Positions 37,690-48,992 of a stretch of 64,000 nucleotides of DNA are shown here, in pieces. The number at the start of each line of letters is the position of its first letter. Position 1 is the first letter of the stretch. The notes under the pieces are model-generated. The model made no database searches and had not been told where the DNA came from. It saw nothing but the letters and a program-made list of their open reading frames with translations. The position numbers and the translations under genes were made by a program. The DNA is taken from NCBI GenBank assembly GCA_013397455.1, contig VYZB01000222.1, positions 1-64,000 of the forward strand, in the 5' to 3' direction. This stretch comes from Crotophaga sulcirostris (Eukaryota; Chordata; Aves; Cuculiformes; Crotophagidae).

Positions 37690-37742
37690 AGAAGTTTAAA
37701 CCTGCTGAGGTCCCTTCCCACCTGAATTATGCTATGATTATA
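37690..37742 (+). repeat. CR1 LINE 3' end
   Basis: CTGAGGTCCCTTCCCACCTG followed by AATTATGCTATGATTATA matches the CR1 3' terminus (gaggtcccttccaacct... attctatgattct), ending in a degenerate copy of the terminal octamer repeat. Only about 50 bases are clear. Confidence 0.65.
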
Positions 37743-38054
37743 AGTTGCTGGGAGCAGATGGTCTGTAGCAGGTCGAGGTCAGTGCAGCAGCTTCTGTACA
37801 GGTAAATCATATCAGTGTATAGGATTTCTTCAGCACATTAAGAAAAGTTGTAAAAGAAGAAATGATTCATCTTATTTTTCCAAAGTTCCTCAGACAGGTC
37901 TATTTAGGATGTCAAGTGGCCTTGGTAAAAGAAGGAATCTTTGTTATAGGTCATGAACAAGTGAAAAGAAGGAAATTACTGAAGTAGTTTGCCAGTCTTA
38001 CACAGAAAAATATTAGTAAAGGGGCACGCTCCAAAGTATATTGTAGCACAGTTT

Positions 38055-38125
38055 AAACTATATATTAGTGACCTGGAGAGGGACAAGAACATGACCAAAT
38101 TCACAACTAGCACAGATGTATTTAG
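38055..38125 (+). repeat. CR1 ORF2 scrap
   Basis: Translation gives LYISDLERDKNMTKFTTSTDVF, close to the CR1 RT stretch [25 protein letters not shown] in order and spacing (two frames, one shift). It is short and decayed. Confidence 0.45.
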
Positions 38126-38130
38126 CTACC

Positions 38131-38175
38131 TATGTATGTGTCTCATGAGTAATATTATACATTGACACATACATA
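38131..38175. repeat. 12-bp perfect hairpin
   Basis: TATGTATGTGTC (38131-38142) and GACACATACATA (38164-38175) are perfect reverse complements separated by a 21-base loop. Flanking bases do not extend the stem. Confidence 0.9.
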
Positions 38176-38179
38176 CCAT

Positions 38180-41100
38180 GGCATCAATAACATTCCTAAT
38201 TTGGGGGGTTAGATTGCTCACTGAGGAAGAGTCTTTCATGTTTAAAAATAGATATTACTTACTTTTCTAGGTGTGGATCTGTCAGAGTAGCTTTTTGTCT
38301 TTGGTTGCTTAAGTTCTCCTGATTAGAAAAGTGTATCAACACTTATTTTCATGGCTGGCTTTCTCAACAATAAAGTCTTCTGAAAATGGGTATCTGCATT
38401 CTGGATTTGTTTGCTTCCTTCTGGAGGATTGTGCTGTGACTAGAACTCCCTTGACAGAGGATACTTTGTTCCCAGGTTTCACCTAGACTATCCTTACCTC
38501 TGAGTTCCTCTTCCAGTTAGGGAACAATTGTTGAAGCACTTCATGGGTTGACATCTTTCTTTTCATGTGCCAGAGTATTTCTAAGGCAGTCCTGGAGGGC
38601 CATCTCTCCTGCTCTGTGAGACATCATGCCCCAAGTCCTGTGGAGGCTGTAGCCAGGACTCATATGGTGGAGTAATCTAAAATGGCCAGGAGACACAGCA
38701 GCGTGGTAACAGGTGAAATTCATGGGAGGAGTATGAGCTGCTGCATTGACAGAGGAAGCACATCGATCTTTAAGTTCTCCAGACTCCTGAATAGATTTAA
38801 GTCCTCATAGAAAAAGTTGTAAGAAGCATCCTTGTGATCAGCCCCCTGACAAGAGAGACATGATCACCCCAATGTGGAGCTTATTGCTGCAGACAGAGGT
38901 TCTGAGATTTAATCAATATTGGGCAAAAAGATGTCTTAGTATTAGAGACTGCTCTGCTGGTCTTGAGAGCAAATGACATGGGAGAGCTTATGTCAATTTG
39001 GCTTTCCTTTTCCTCCTTCAGACTCCAAACAGGATGTTTTTGTCCATGCTCCTTTGTGGGAGCTGTTATTCACCAGACCAACACCTGAACCATCCTCAGA
39101 GAGCATAACCGACTTGGAGAGAGATTGCTGGGGAGTATGTTGACCATTCAACAGCACTGATGATAAGTGGAATCATATCAGAACCTGTCCCTTGGTCCTG
39201 TCAGTTTGTGAGTTACAGGTGAACCTTCACTGTCTGAGAACAAGCTAGGTTTGGAAGAGGAAGAAGGTCAGGAAAAAAGTGATGAAAATATGAACACGCT
39301 ACTGAGCTCAGGGAGAAAGGAGCGGTCCCTTAGATTGCAACCTGCTGCATTTATTGAATTACTGTTTGGGCTACGGAGTAATGCATATCGTGATAGATTC
39401 CTCAACTCACTGACTGCCCAGATACGTGAATAAGGGCATAATCAACATCTTCCCTAAGCTCTGATGCAGTAGCTACTTTGTTTGTCTTTGGATTGATGTG
39501 CAGGTTAGTGCTGGAGTAACATTTGTTTTTGCAGAACCAAGTGCCTCCAGCCTGTTGTGTCTGTGGTGTTCCGAGCCTCAGCTTCCTTGCCTGGTGCATG
39601 GCTTGCTCTGTGCACTGAATGCAAACTGGCACGGAAGCAGAATAAATAACCAGCCCTGAGATAACATGTGCATCTTCTTTGAAAAATAGTATTTGCGTGC
39701 TAACATGGTTCCTGTAGAAGGGAGGCTATCAAACATTAAAACTGTCTAAGTTTATCTTGATTGTCCATTTGTCACAGACTGGAGGAAGAGAAACTTGGCT
39801 GAGTCCTGACTGCTTTTAAATGCATGGAAAGAATGAAACGGAAGCATGAAAGCCTGCAGAAAATGTTGGTGCAGTCACACTATTACCAAACCGTGTATTC
39901 TTACACAGACACATGAAGCAATGTTGGAGAGTGTTCCTAGATGGTGGAACAAATATCAAGTGCCTAATGAGAGCACGCCCTATGTCTGGAAATCCACTAT
40001 CCAATGCACTGTGCACTTTCATTTGGCGTGTCTTTGACATGAATTCATATGTTGATGTTTGCCAAGTCAGTGCCTGAAGGAGTTTGATTTTTTATTAAGG
40101 GTAGGTAAAAATAAAGACACTCATATGTATATAGAAGGTGGTTACATGTGAGATTCTGTTGCAAATGAAGAACAAAACTAGAGGGAATATAAAATCAGGA
40201 GCCACCTGTACAGACCTGAGGGAAGCCAGAAATATTTTGGCTGGCTGAAAACCTTGTCTTTGCCTTGACCAAATCAGATGTATTCAAGTACTGAAGTGTG
40301 TTGCTATTTGATGCATCAAAAATTACCAGGAAACCAAAGATTTTGCTTTATCCCTGCCTGGACTTACCGGGAAACTGTACGACTGTCTGTCGGTTCATTT
40401 GGTAGGGACTTGTGTTGGCTTGTTGGTAAGCTGCAGGCACCTGAGTAGTTTAAGTGGCAACAGTGCCTGCCACCCTCTAAATGTTTGGTTCTGTTTAATA
40501 AGGAGGAGATACCCTTGCCTACTGACATTATCGTGGTAGCTATTGCAGGCTGGAGCCCAACCTGACTAACAAAACCTGCTTAAGAGGAGGGATAATGACA
40601 TGGGTTGGAGAGCCTGCTCTCTGTGCTGTGCCACACCATTTACAGAATCCAGTCTGTTTTGTTTAAAACCGGGGTGGGTATGTCTACAGGAACAGTCCTC
40701 ACAGCAGCTACTGGGGCTCAAGGTAAAATCCCAAGAGTTTTTAGCAGGCAGAGATGCTTTCTTTCTGCACCTTTCTGAACTCGCCGGAACCTGAATACAA
40801 TTCAGAAGAAATGCTGGACTGGGCATGTGCTACATCATATTGATGTGCTTCAGAGTTGTTAGCAGGGCCTTAGAGATCTCAGAATAAGTTTGAATGCCTT
40901 TCCTTGGCTATCAGACACACCATCTCTGGTTCCCAGAGACCTCTCTCCTCAGCTCAGTGATAAAAGCACTTTTTAACACCAAAGCTGCTGTGTTCCCACG
41001 GCTGTTGCTGTCATGAGGGAGGCCAGCCTTAAACAATAGCAGAGGAATAAAGAATAGCCTTGCTAATCAATATCCTGCCTAGACGCTGAGTCAGGTGGCA

Positions 41101-42690
41101 GCTTGGGCCTCTTTAAAATTCCTGCATTGTTCCCAATTTTTCGTTCGAGTGGGGTAAATGTTTATCTTTAAGGAAAGAAAACACTTGGGACCGACTGTCT
41201 CTGACTGCTCCACTGTTCCCTTCCCACCCATCCCCACTCAGTTTTGGTGTCTTTGTCCTGTGGTCGCCTGCAGCAGTGAGGGATACAGGTACAATTTGCT
41301 AGTTTGGACTTCTGAGTGGAGCATGACGTGCTGTGGTTAGGACAAGGTGGCAGCGGTCTGAGCAGGACTCTCTAAGTCACATACATCTGCAAAGCTTGGA
41401 GAACGCAATCTTTCACGTTTATACTTCCATGTGGGCTCATATTTATGTGATTGGTCTTAAAACAGTCAGAAGGCAAGGCAAGGATGTAGGCACAACTTCC
41501 CAGAAAATTTCTCTATAGATGAATGTTTGGAGCCCTGGCAGGATGCTAGGACAATCTGTGTGTGAACAGACATTTGGAAAATTGACAAAAGCGATATTTG
41601 CTTACACAAACTGCAAGATCCTGTAGCTCAAGCTCTTGAATCCACCTCGGCTGCACTAAAAATGTTTTGCAGGATGAGAGGGAGACCAAGGTGGCTTTCT
41701 GTAATCTCTGAATCTCACAGGGACTGCAGGGTCCTATGTGGGGGTTTCATTCAGCTCCTGTGATCCCTGAGTGTCTCCCCAGGGCTACTCTCACCAGCCT
41801 GAACTAGGGGGAATCTGTCTCTGCTCATTCCCTTAGCCATGAGCCCTGTGTCAAAGGCTTCACAGGAGAAAGGTCAGAGATGCTCCCAGGATTTTTCTTA
41901 AGGCTGGGGGGGTGTCTAGGAAATCTTCGTGGCCCTTTGGCACTGCTTGTTCCCTACTGAAAGGCCTCAGCAGAGGGGGAAAGCATGGTCCTCGCTGTGA
42001 TGCCCGGCAGGAACTCTCAGAGCTAGAAAGGGAATTGGTAAGGGTTACATTTGCGTGTGTAGATATGAGATAAGAGCTGACCTACCCTTCACCCTAAACT
42101 GAACTCCCTGAAGCTCAAACAAGGTAAAGCAACTGCTTGTGAAAATGCTGGGGGGAAGCCTGCCAGACCTGTGAACTTGCTGCTCTTGTCTGGGGCTGGG
42201 GGCAAACACTGAATGACCATCCATGAGGAGCTTGCCAGGTCCCCGGCTAAAATGCTTGAGGACTGGTGGCACAGAGGAACTGGGAGCCTAGAGCGCCCAG
42301 GGTGAGGATGACTGTGCCTGGGGGCAGTTGGTGCTGGGGGCTGCCAAATGTGGCTTCTTTGGGGGGGATATCATGGAAGCACTGCCGTGGCCTGTAAACC
42401 CAGAAAGGGGAGCACCCATCCCAGCCACAGGGGCCCCTCTATCAGAGGATGCTGGGTGAAATAAACTATTCTCATAGGGTTTTTTATCCCCTCAGTTTTT
42501 TTTTCTTTTCCTTTCCAAAAGTGCTGAATTTCTGGAAGAATTCTCTGCTCCTAGAGGCAAAGGGAAGGAGAAAGTTCATGTGGCAAAGGCTTGGTTCGTG
42601 GGCTATGGAACACCATCAGGCAAGTAAGGAAGCCCAGCTGGTGGTGAGATCGTAGGGGAAGTGTGGAGACAGGGAGAATGGAGGGCCCAG
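38180..42690. other. Gene-free stretch, nothing recognised
   Basis: No repeat family or coding frame recognised. The 41.6-42.4 kb part is more G+C-rich but has no CpG cluster. Confidence 0.5.
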
Positions 42691-42700
42691 GGGTCTATGA

Positions 42701-42868
42701 CAACTCTCCACAGTGAAGTCTCCATGCAACAACTTTACATGGCCAATTCTCTGTGGGAACAACTCTACACCATGAGCCCCAAACTCTAACCCTCTCCAAG
42801 AAGAGCTGTCTTCACAGAGAGTCAACTGTGTAGAGTTGTCCTGCAGAGAATTTTCCTGTGGAGAGTTG
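42701..42868. repeat. Nested imperfect inverted repeat of 168 bp
   Basis: Three nested pairs of arms: CAACTCTCCACAG (42701-42713) with CTGTGGAGAGTTG (42856-42868); AATTCTCTG (42745-42753) with CAGAGAATT (42844-42852); ACAACTCTACAC (42759-42770) with GTGTAGAGTTGT (42828-42839). All pairs are perfect. The left arm has 31 extra bases (42714-42744) that contain their own CCATG...CATGG pair. The arms are built from related units (CAACTCT-CAC). The origin is unknown: foldback DNA transposon, or a hairpin made by inverted duplication. Confidence 0.85.
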
Positions 42869-45647
42869 CCCTTTCCGAGGACCCAGCTTTTGCATCCCCC
42901 TTGGAGAGGGCACTGGGAGGACCTGGCAGCCACCCACGCTGCCTTCACTTGTTGGCTAAACCAGCTGTGGTTGCTGAGAGCTGCCAAGCAAATGCTGGCA
43001 TGAAGGCCCTCCTCGATATCCATCTGTCCTTCCCCATGTATACCAGTATATCCACCCACCTCTATTGGCCTCTCCTTTCCATCATTCTCTGGCAACTTTT
43101 GGTTCAGGGATTGCATTTTTTCCCTGGTTGGGGGCAGGGGTGTATTTAAAAAAAATATAAAAGTGAAGAATCCAGAGCAGGAAAAACCCCTGAGGTTCCC
43201 AGCGTCGTACTTGGCAGAGGCACAATCCTGTCTTCGGACAAAGCCTTTGTCCTAAGAGACGAGGGTGGAGGGAGAAAGAAATTGCAGACAATGGAGAAAT
43301 CATTTCAGATTAAGCTGAAATAGCATCTATTAGGTATTTCAGTGGGGCCTTTACTGCACATAGCCTGTGAATGTTGCTTTCAGATACCCCTACAGTGATG
43401 CACATTACAGACACTGTCAAAGCTTCTTCCCCCTGTGCAAATATAAACAGGGCAATATCTATGGCTAAGTGGCCTTAGATGGAGCTCCTGTACTGGAAAT
43501 CTGTTTCTTCTGGGAAAGAAACGTCTCCCTTTAATGATATTCCTGGGTCTGCACGTCTCCTGGGAGCCTCAGATCTGTTTTGCACAGCACAGGAAGCAGT
43601 GCTTGCCAACACAAGCATGGTAGAGCGTGGTGAGGGTTGGCCTGACCCTGAAACCTTGCTCTCAGCACTAAACCCTACGTGCCTGCTCTCCTGGGAGTGA
43701 GGAGGGGGCTCTGCCTGTGCTGCCTACCACTTGCAATGTGCATTGTTGGAATGTGTTTTTGTACTGAGTCTCAAGGGGTAGGGAGAGACTCTTCTTGCCC
43801 CTGGCCTCTATGAAGACTACGAAACAGAAAACGTGGGTTTCTCAGAAGGTGTTTTCCAGCAAGCACAAGGCAAGAACTGTTTCTCTCTTCTCTCTCTCTA
43901 AGTGTAAATTTAATGCATCTCAACCTCATGCAGGCAGGGCACCTGTGGAGATGAAGTGAACTAAGAATTTCTTTCAGACCTGGTCTTCTGTGCTGAGGCT
44001 GCTAAGGACTTCATTGGCACCAGCTTGGAAAGGGGGAAGTTGTGACAACCACACCCGCCCCACGGGAATATAAGAGAGTCCTTTAGCTTATTGCAATGGT
44101 TGTGGGGCTTTGCTGGGTATCAGAACCTGTTAGTGGTGCTCTTGTGGGTTGGTTGCTTTCAAGAGCAGCACAACTTGAGCCACTGGGCATCAGCTGTGGT
44201 AGCTCAGGCAGTGGGAGCATTCTTGGTGTCCTTGGTACACATGTGGATCCTTGTTATATAGGCTATGGAAGAGATTTCAAAGTTTCAGGTTGTTTTGAAG
44301 CACTCTGATGACTCTGTGGCCACTTGGGCTATCTCTGCTGTTGCTACATGGAGTTAATGGTCACCATGGCAAGGATGGAGCCAGGATATTTTTTGCTCTA
44401 ACAGCATATATTACCCTGTGATGTAGTTAAGCCTATCGCTTGCTTGCTACAGCTTGCTGCTTCTGCGGTTCCAGCTCAGGGATTGTGGTTGCACAAAAGA
44501 AATAAATTTCTTATGAGCTTCTTCATCTGCCCCTGCAGACTTGGTGGAAAAATACTTCGGTCCTAATCAAGCTGTTAGTCACAGCAGGTTTCCCAAGGCT
44601 ACCTGTGCAGGGGGCTAATCTCTGTGGGGTGTACAACAGGCATGCTGCTGGGGGCTCTGCACTGCTCCAGGCAGCATGGGTGAACGCTTGCTTGGGAAAG
44701 CAGTCACTTCAGGGAGCAGATCTTTCCTCTCTGGGAGGGAATGGTGGAGAGAAACTGCAGCAACTCCATCAGCGTGTTTGATCAACGAAAAATCTCTTTC
44801 GTGTTCACTAGGGAACCTGTAGGTTTTCATAAGAAAAGATTTTGGTCCCTGCAGGCCTGATGCTGTGACAGCTTCCAGCAGAGATGAGTGGGCTGGCTAG
44901 ACAAGAGGCTACGTACTGAAAAGAGAGGGTGAAAGGTGCTGCCTGCCAAAACAGCAGCTGCTGAGAAGGTGACTGGACTGCACAGCGTCAGTGCACACAT
45001 GACCGGTGGGGAAGTGCGAGCCCAGCTTCAATCCTTGTCAATGGCACCTCGTTGACTTTTAACGCTTCCTTATCATGTCTGCGCTCACCTCGTACCAGCA
45101 CTGATAAAATGCCATCGCTGGTGTAATCTCCTAAGCAGCTCTGCAGAAAACACTGCAGAGCATGGGAGGCTGAAACGCCTGCAGCCAGCAAGCAGCGTGG
45201 GACTCTGGTCCAGAACAAGGTAACAAAGAAATGGCCCTAACCTGAGACAAGGTGAGGGCGGAATAATCTCCTAGGTTTGTGGAGCACCAGGTGTGCTGAT
45301 ACAACAGGCATGGCAGCACATGGATTTTATGTTAGAACAGGGGCTTGCAAAAGCTGGGATTGCTTTCCGTACCTAGTGGAGTTGGAAATGTAAGGCATCT
45401 GAAGTGATGGCACTATGTTAGTACCCAGAGCTATAAACAATTGAATTATGACAATAGGAAGGAATGCATAGGGCTTTTTTTCCCGAAATAACTTATTTCT
45501 CTCTCTCGGGGTACTAAGCACCTAAGTAGTTCTTGTACAAATCTTAATTATCACTAAAAGAGGGTATTATTTTTCAACATGTAACTGCTACCTGTAGGCA
45601 CACAGCAATTTTTTAAGCTATTTTTAATTATTTTTTTTTTTTTGCAG

Positions 45648-45738
45648 ACAAGCAACTTGCAGTGATACACTTGGAGGAATCCTCTTTATTTCGAACTCAG
45701 AGCCCCTCAATACAAAGTTACAAGTAACTACTGAGCAG
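45648..45738 (+). other. Exon-like segment of unknown gene
   Basis: Preceded by a T-rich tract ending TTTTGCAG and followed by GAGCAG|GTATGT, both good splice signals. With one leading base, all 30 codons are open (QATCSDTLGGILFISNSEPL then NTKLQVTTEQ). The frame continues into the segment at 45935. No family recognised; coincidence is possible. Confidence 0.25.
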
Positions 45739-45886
45739 GTATGTCATTTTTGGAACCTGTAACCAGTGCCAAACTGGAGTACAGTATCTTGCCACTAGAG
45801 GAGAACAACAAAACCTGTCATGGAGCTGGCCAGACAGAAGAATTTTCCTTCCGAGTGAGAAATTTGGATGTTTAAGTATGCATTTT

Positions 45887-45925
45887 TTTCTTTCTTTCTT
45901 TCTTTCTTTCTTTTTTTTTTTTTTT
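45887..45925. repeat. (TTTC)n and poly-T tract
   Basis: Six TTTC units (45887-45910) followed by T15 (45911-45925). They form the polypyrimidine tract of the potential acceptor at 45933-45934. Confidence 0.9.
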
Positions 45926-45934
45926 GTCTTTTAG

Positions 45935-46069
45935 GAAGAAAAAGAGGACCCTAGACTCTGTGTCCTTCTTCCTGAATTAGAGACAAAAGTAATGATGCTA
46001 AAATTCCTTGCTGGAGAAAAACTTGTGAAGCCAAAAAGTCCTTCAATCTTTTCATGGCTGAAAATTTGA
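45935..46069 (+). other. Second exon-like segment, in frame, ending in a stop
   Basis: Follows a long polypyrimidine tract ending GTCTTTTAG. Joined in phase to the segment ending at 45738, it reads EEKEDPRLCVLLPELETKV then MMLKFLAGEKLVKPKSPSIF and SWLKI before a TGA. The intervening 196 bases start GTATGT and end AG. No family recognised; no obvious AATAAA was found nearby downstream. Confidence 0.25.
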
Positions 46070-46079
46070 TTTCAGCTTC

Positions 46080-48560
46080 ACTGGTCCAACTGTTTTAAAT
46101 GATGAAAGGTGAAACAAGGGACTTCTTTAGTGGAAGGAATTATCATTAACAACAGAAACTTTCAGTGAAATCAACGAAAAGTTTCAATTTGAGTTGCTGG
46201 TTTCCATCTTTCTCAGAAAATGGGCTTATGCAGCTCTCATTTTTTTTCTTCTTGGGCTACAGCTCTACTCTGTTATTCATTGAATGTTATTATCCTTTAT
46301 CTCTTATATAGCACTAATCTCATAATCATCCCTGTAATCTTTTCCACATGCTGCAAACTTGGAATGGAACAAACTCCTTCCACATTCCCTGTATTCACAT
46401 TTTCTTTGCCAAGTTCTGCTTCTCCAATACTTGCTTGGATACCTTGAAGTTTATTTTCTTTATCATAATCCCAAAGTTGTCCTCAAAGGAATATCTAGTG
46501 TTGTCCCAGACACTTTTAGGAGTCTCTTATTTTTTTCCCACCAGCTTTGATCTTTCCTGCGCTTTTGAACTGTTCTCCCTCTCTGCTCTCTTTCTCTTGT
46601 TTCTGTCCAACATCTTTTTTCCAGTGTCTTCCCATTTCTCCAGTCTCCCATCATCCCCTGCTGACATCTGGAAGTTGATGTGTGGGAAACCTGGTCCTTT
46701 TCCAAGACCACCTCTCTTCATCACCCCCAGCACTTCCACTAGTTGTCCCTGAAAGTGACTTCCAGATTAGTGCATATTTTACTGTATCCATGCTCTGTCT
46801 TGCATATCGACCTGTCAAATCTCACCAGTTTTTCCTCTAAAACCTGGCTTTTTGTCTACACCATATAAGTGAAAAGTTGAGTTGTCCTCAGTTACTGCAG
46901 TGCTGCTTGCAGTCCCCAGCCTCCTGCCTTCCAGGTCCTGCCACCTTATTTTTTCATTCTTCAGCTTTATATTCCTTCTGTTGTTTCTCTGCCAGGTTTC
47001 AGCCTCTCCATGTGGACTCTGTATGTCCCCATTTCCCAGCTGTCTGCTGTCCCCTCACACTTGCCATCTTCCTGAGTGGTGTTTAGTCATTTACTGACTT
47101 TTTCTGCATCTGCTTGCCCTTATGCCTCTTTTAGAGCCTTCAAAATTTCTTTCCCCCCAAAAAATTTCTTTTTTTCCAACATTTTTCCCCCTTGACCCTA
47201 TTCATAATAAGCAGGATCAGGAGCACAACACCTTGAAGACAGTAAACACCTAATTCTCCTTGAAATTAATACTTATGATCTGCTCACCTAGGAGTTAGGC
47301 AGCTGAATACCGTTAAGGTATTCTGGAATTCTATAGTGACTGTTAGTAATGTCCCCAGAATCTGCCTTTGGTAAAGAGCCTGAGGAACTTGATATCCAGT
47401 TCTTGCTTCAGTCCATCAGGACCCATTAGCAAGATGTCTCTCTGCCTGTCTCTCCGACAGGGCCTGATATCACACAGGTTTGCAGAGAAGGCATACCCTG
47501 GTGCACAATCCAGGGCTGGTGAAGAAGGTAAGTGTCTAAGTCCAGTGTCTAAGGCCAGGAGGTAAATGACCAGATTTAACTTCCTTCTTCTCTTGGAGGA
47601 TGGAGACAGCACTCAGCCCCCTCACCTCTGAAACAACTGTAGAGATGAAGGCAGCTGTGATGTTGAAGTTTGCCCAGTGGATCAGCAGAGCATATGAAAT
47701 GAAGTTTACGTAAAGTTAGGCTAAGCTGTCGTGGTGGTAAAAAGAAGGACTGTTCTTCCTTTATGTCCCTCTGGTAATCTGCCCATGTAAGACCAAGACT
47801 TGCATTTGCACTTTATCTAAACATCTGGTTATTTGAAGTTTTTAGGAGCCTTCCAGTCAGATTTTAAGTGAATTTCATCCTGGAGTGTATTCCAGCCTCA
47901 AGGGCAGAGTCATTTGCCCAAGACACTTATGGTCAAATAGAGAAAGTGTTGAACTTCTTTCTTTTTTTTTTTTCTTTTCCATGTTCTAGTAAAATGTCTT
48001 AACAAGTGGCCTACTGAGCCATGTCACCACCAGCCTGGCTTACTGTATTTCTGGAGCGCTTCTTGAAAAACAGTTCCCCCACCTCCCCAGCATTATGTGC
48101 CCGGAACAGGAAAGACAGCAAGGTGGTGAGTCCCATTTTGAGATGGATAACCCTGCTACAGACAGGTGTGAGATAGCCATGTTCTCCTGAAGTCATGTTT
48201 GTCCAATGCATTGCAATGAAGGGATGGGAACTACTAGCTGAGCTGCTCCTGAAGTCAGCACTAACCAACTCACTTTTGCTGCAGACCTAGTGTAACTGTT
48301 GGCCATGCCAGTAAAAAAAGAAATGAGAAGAAAAAGGGAATAGAGAAAATAAAAAGCAGGACATGGAGAAAATGAAAGTGATAGAGTACTTCTGATATTA
48401 GAACTCTATCAGACTTAGATTTCTTTAGCTTCTGCTGTGCTTTGCTAAAAATAAGGCTAGTTAGCAGCAGATGTGGATGTGACAACTGACAGGAATGACA
48501 GAAGCCATGAGAAATCCATGAATTAAGTAGATTCTCTTACAGTTGTTTTGTGGGGCGCTT
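46080..48560. other. Pyrimidine-rich, gene-free stretch
   Basis: From 46.2 to 47.2 kb the plus strand is strongly C+T-rich, like the tract at 26.1-26.5 kb. Phrases such as TTTCCTCTAAAACCTGG and CCATCTTCCTGAGTG could be remnants of an old LINE in antisense, but I cannot name it. Confidence 0.45.
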
Positions 48561-48568
48561 AAAAGTAA

Positions 48569-48640
48569 CAGTTCTCAAACTGTGGCCTACTGGTTGCTCG
48601 TGTCAAGTGACTGGGAAGTTGTGGAAGGTGAGAGAAGGGT
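48569..48640 (+). mobile_element. hAT-like DNA transposon end
   Basis: CAGTTCTCAAACTGTGGCC resembles the terminal sequence CAG-GGTTCTCAAACTGTGG-CC shared by many hAT-superfamily elements of amniotes, and CTACTGGT continues the resemblance. I found no matching opposite end downstream, so the copy is truncated or decayed. Confidence 0.5.
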
Positions 48641-48970
48641 GCAGAAAGAAAGATGAATGATGTGTCTTCAACTGGGAAAAGGAAAGCAGTTGAGGAATGC
48701 ATTACTGGAACTGCTGAAGAATGATAGTGTGTTTGGGAGGAAAGACGTAGATTAAGAATAGATGCCAGTGTTGCAGAAATGGGGATGGGGATTCATGTAG
48801 CTAAGAATAAATGGATTTATGGAAAGGATACTGGTGGTCATTTGGTAACCAGAAGCTTAAATGATCAAAGAGTTTAGTAAGCCCTTATGAGTTTGCCTTG
48901 CCCTTCCAAAAATATATCATGGCTTTGTGGAAGGTCACCTCCCATTCGTTCTTAAACGTTGATCGTCCCC

Positions 48971-48992
48971 TTGAATATAGGTGGCCTATCAG
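48971..48992 (+). repeat. 22-bp palindromic motif, copy A
   Basis: TTGAATATAGG-T-GGCCTATCAG, identical but for one base to copy B at 54016-54037. The core ATAGGYGGCCTAT is close to self-complementary. Confidence 0.8.

Noticed and set aside
42616..43116. 166-codon open frame, minus strand
   Set aside because: It crosses the whole nested inverted repeat at 42.7 kb, so its openness is explained by that repeat's composition. No domain is seen.
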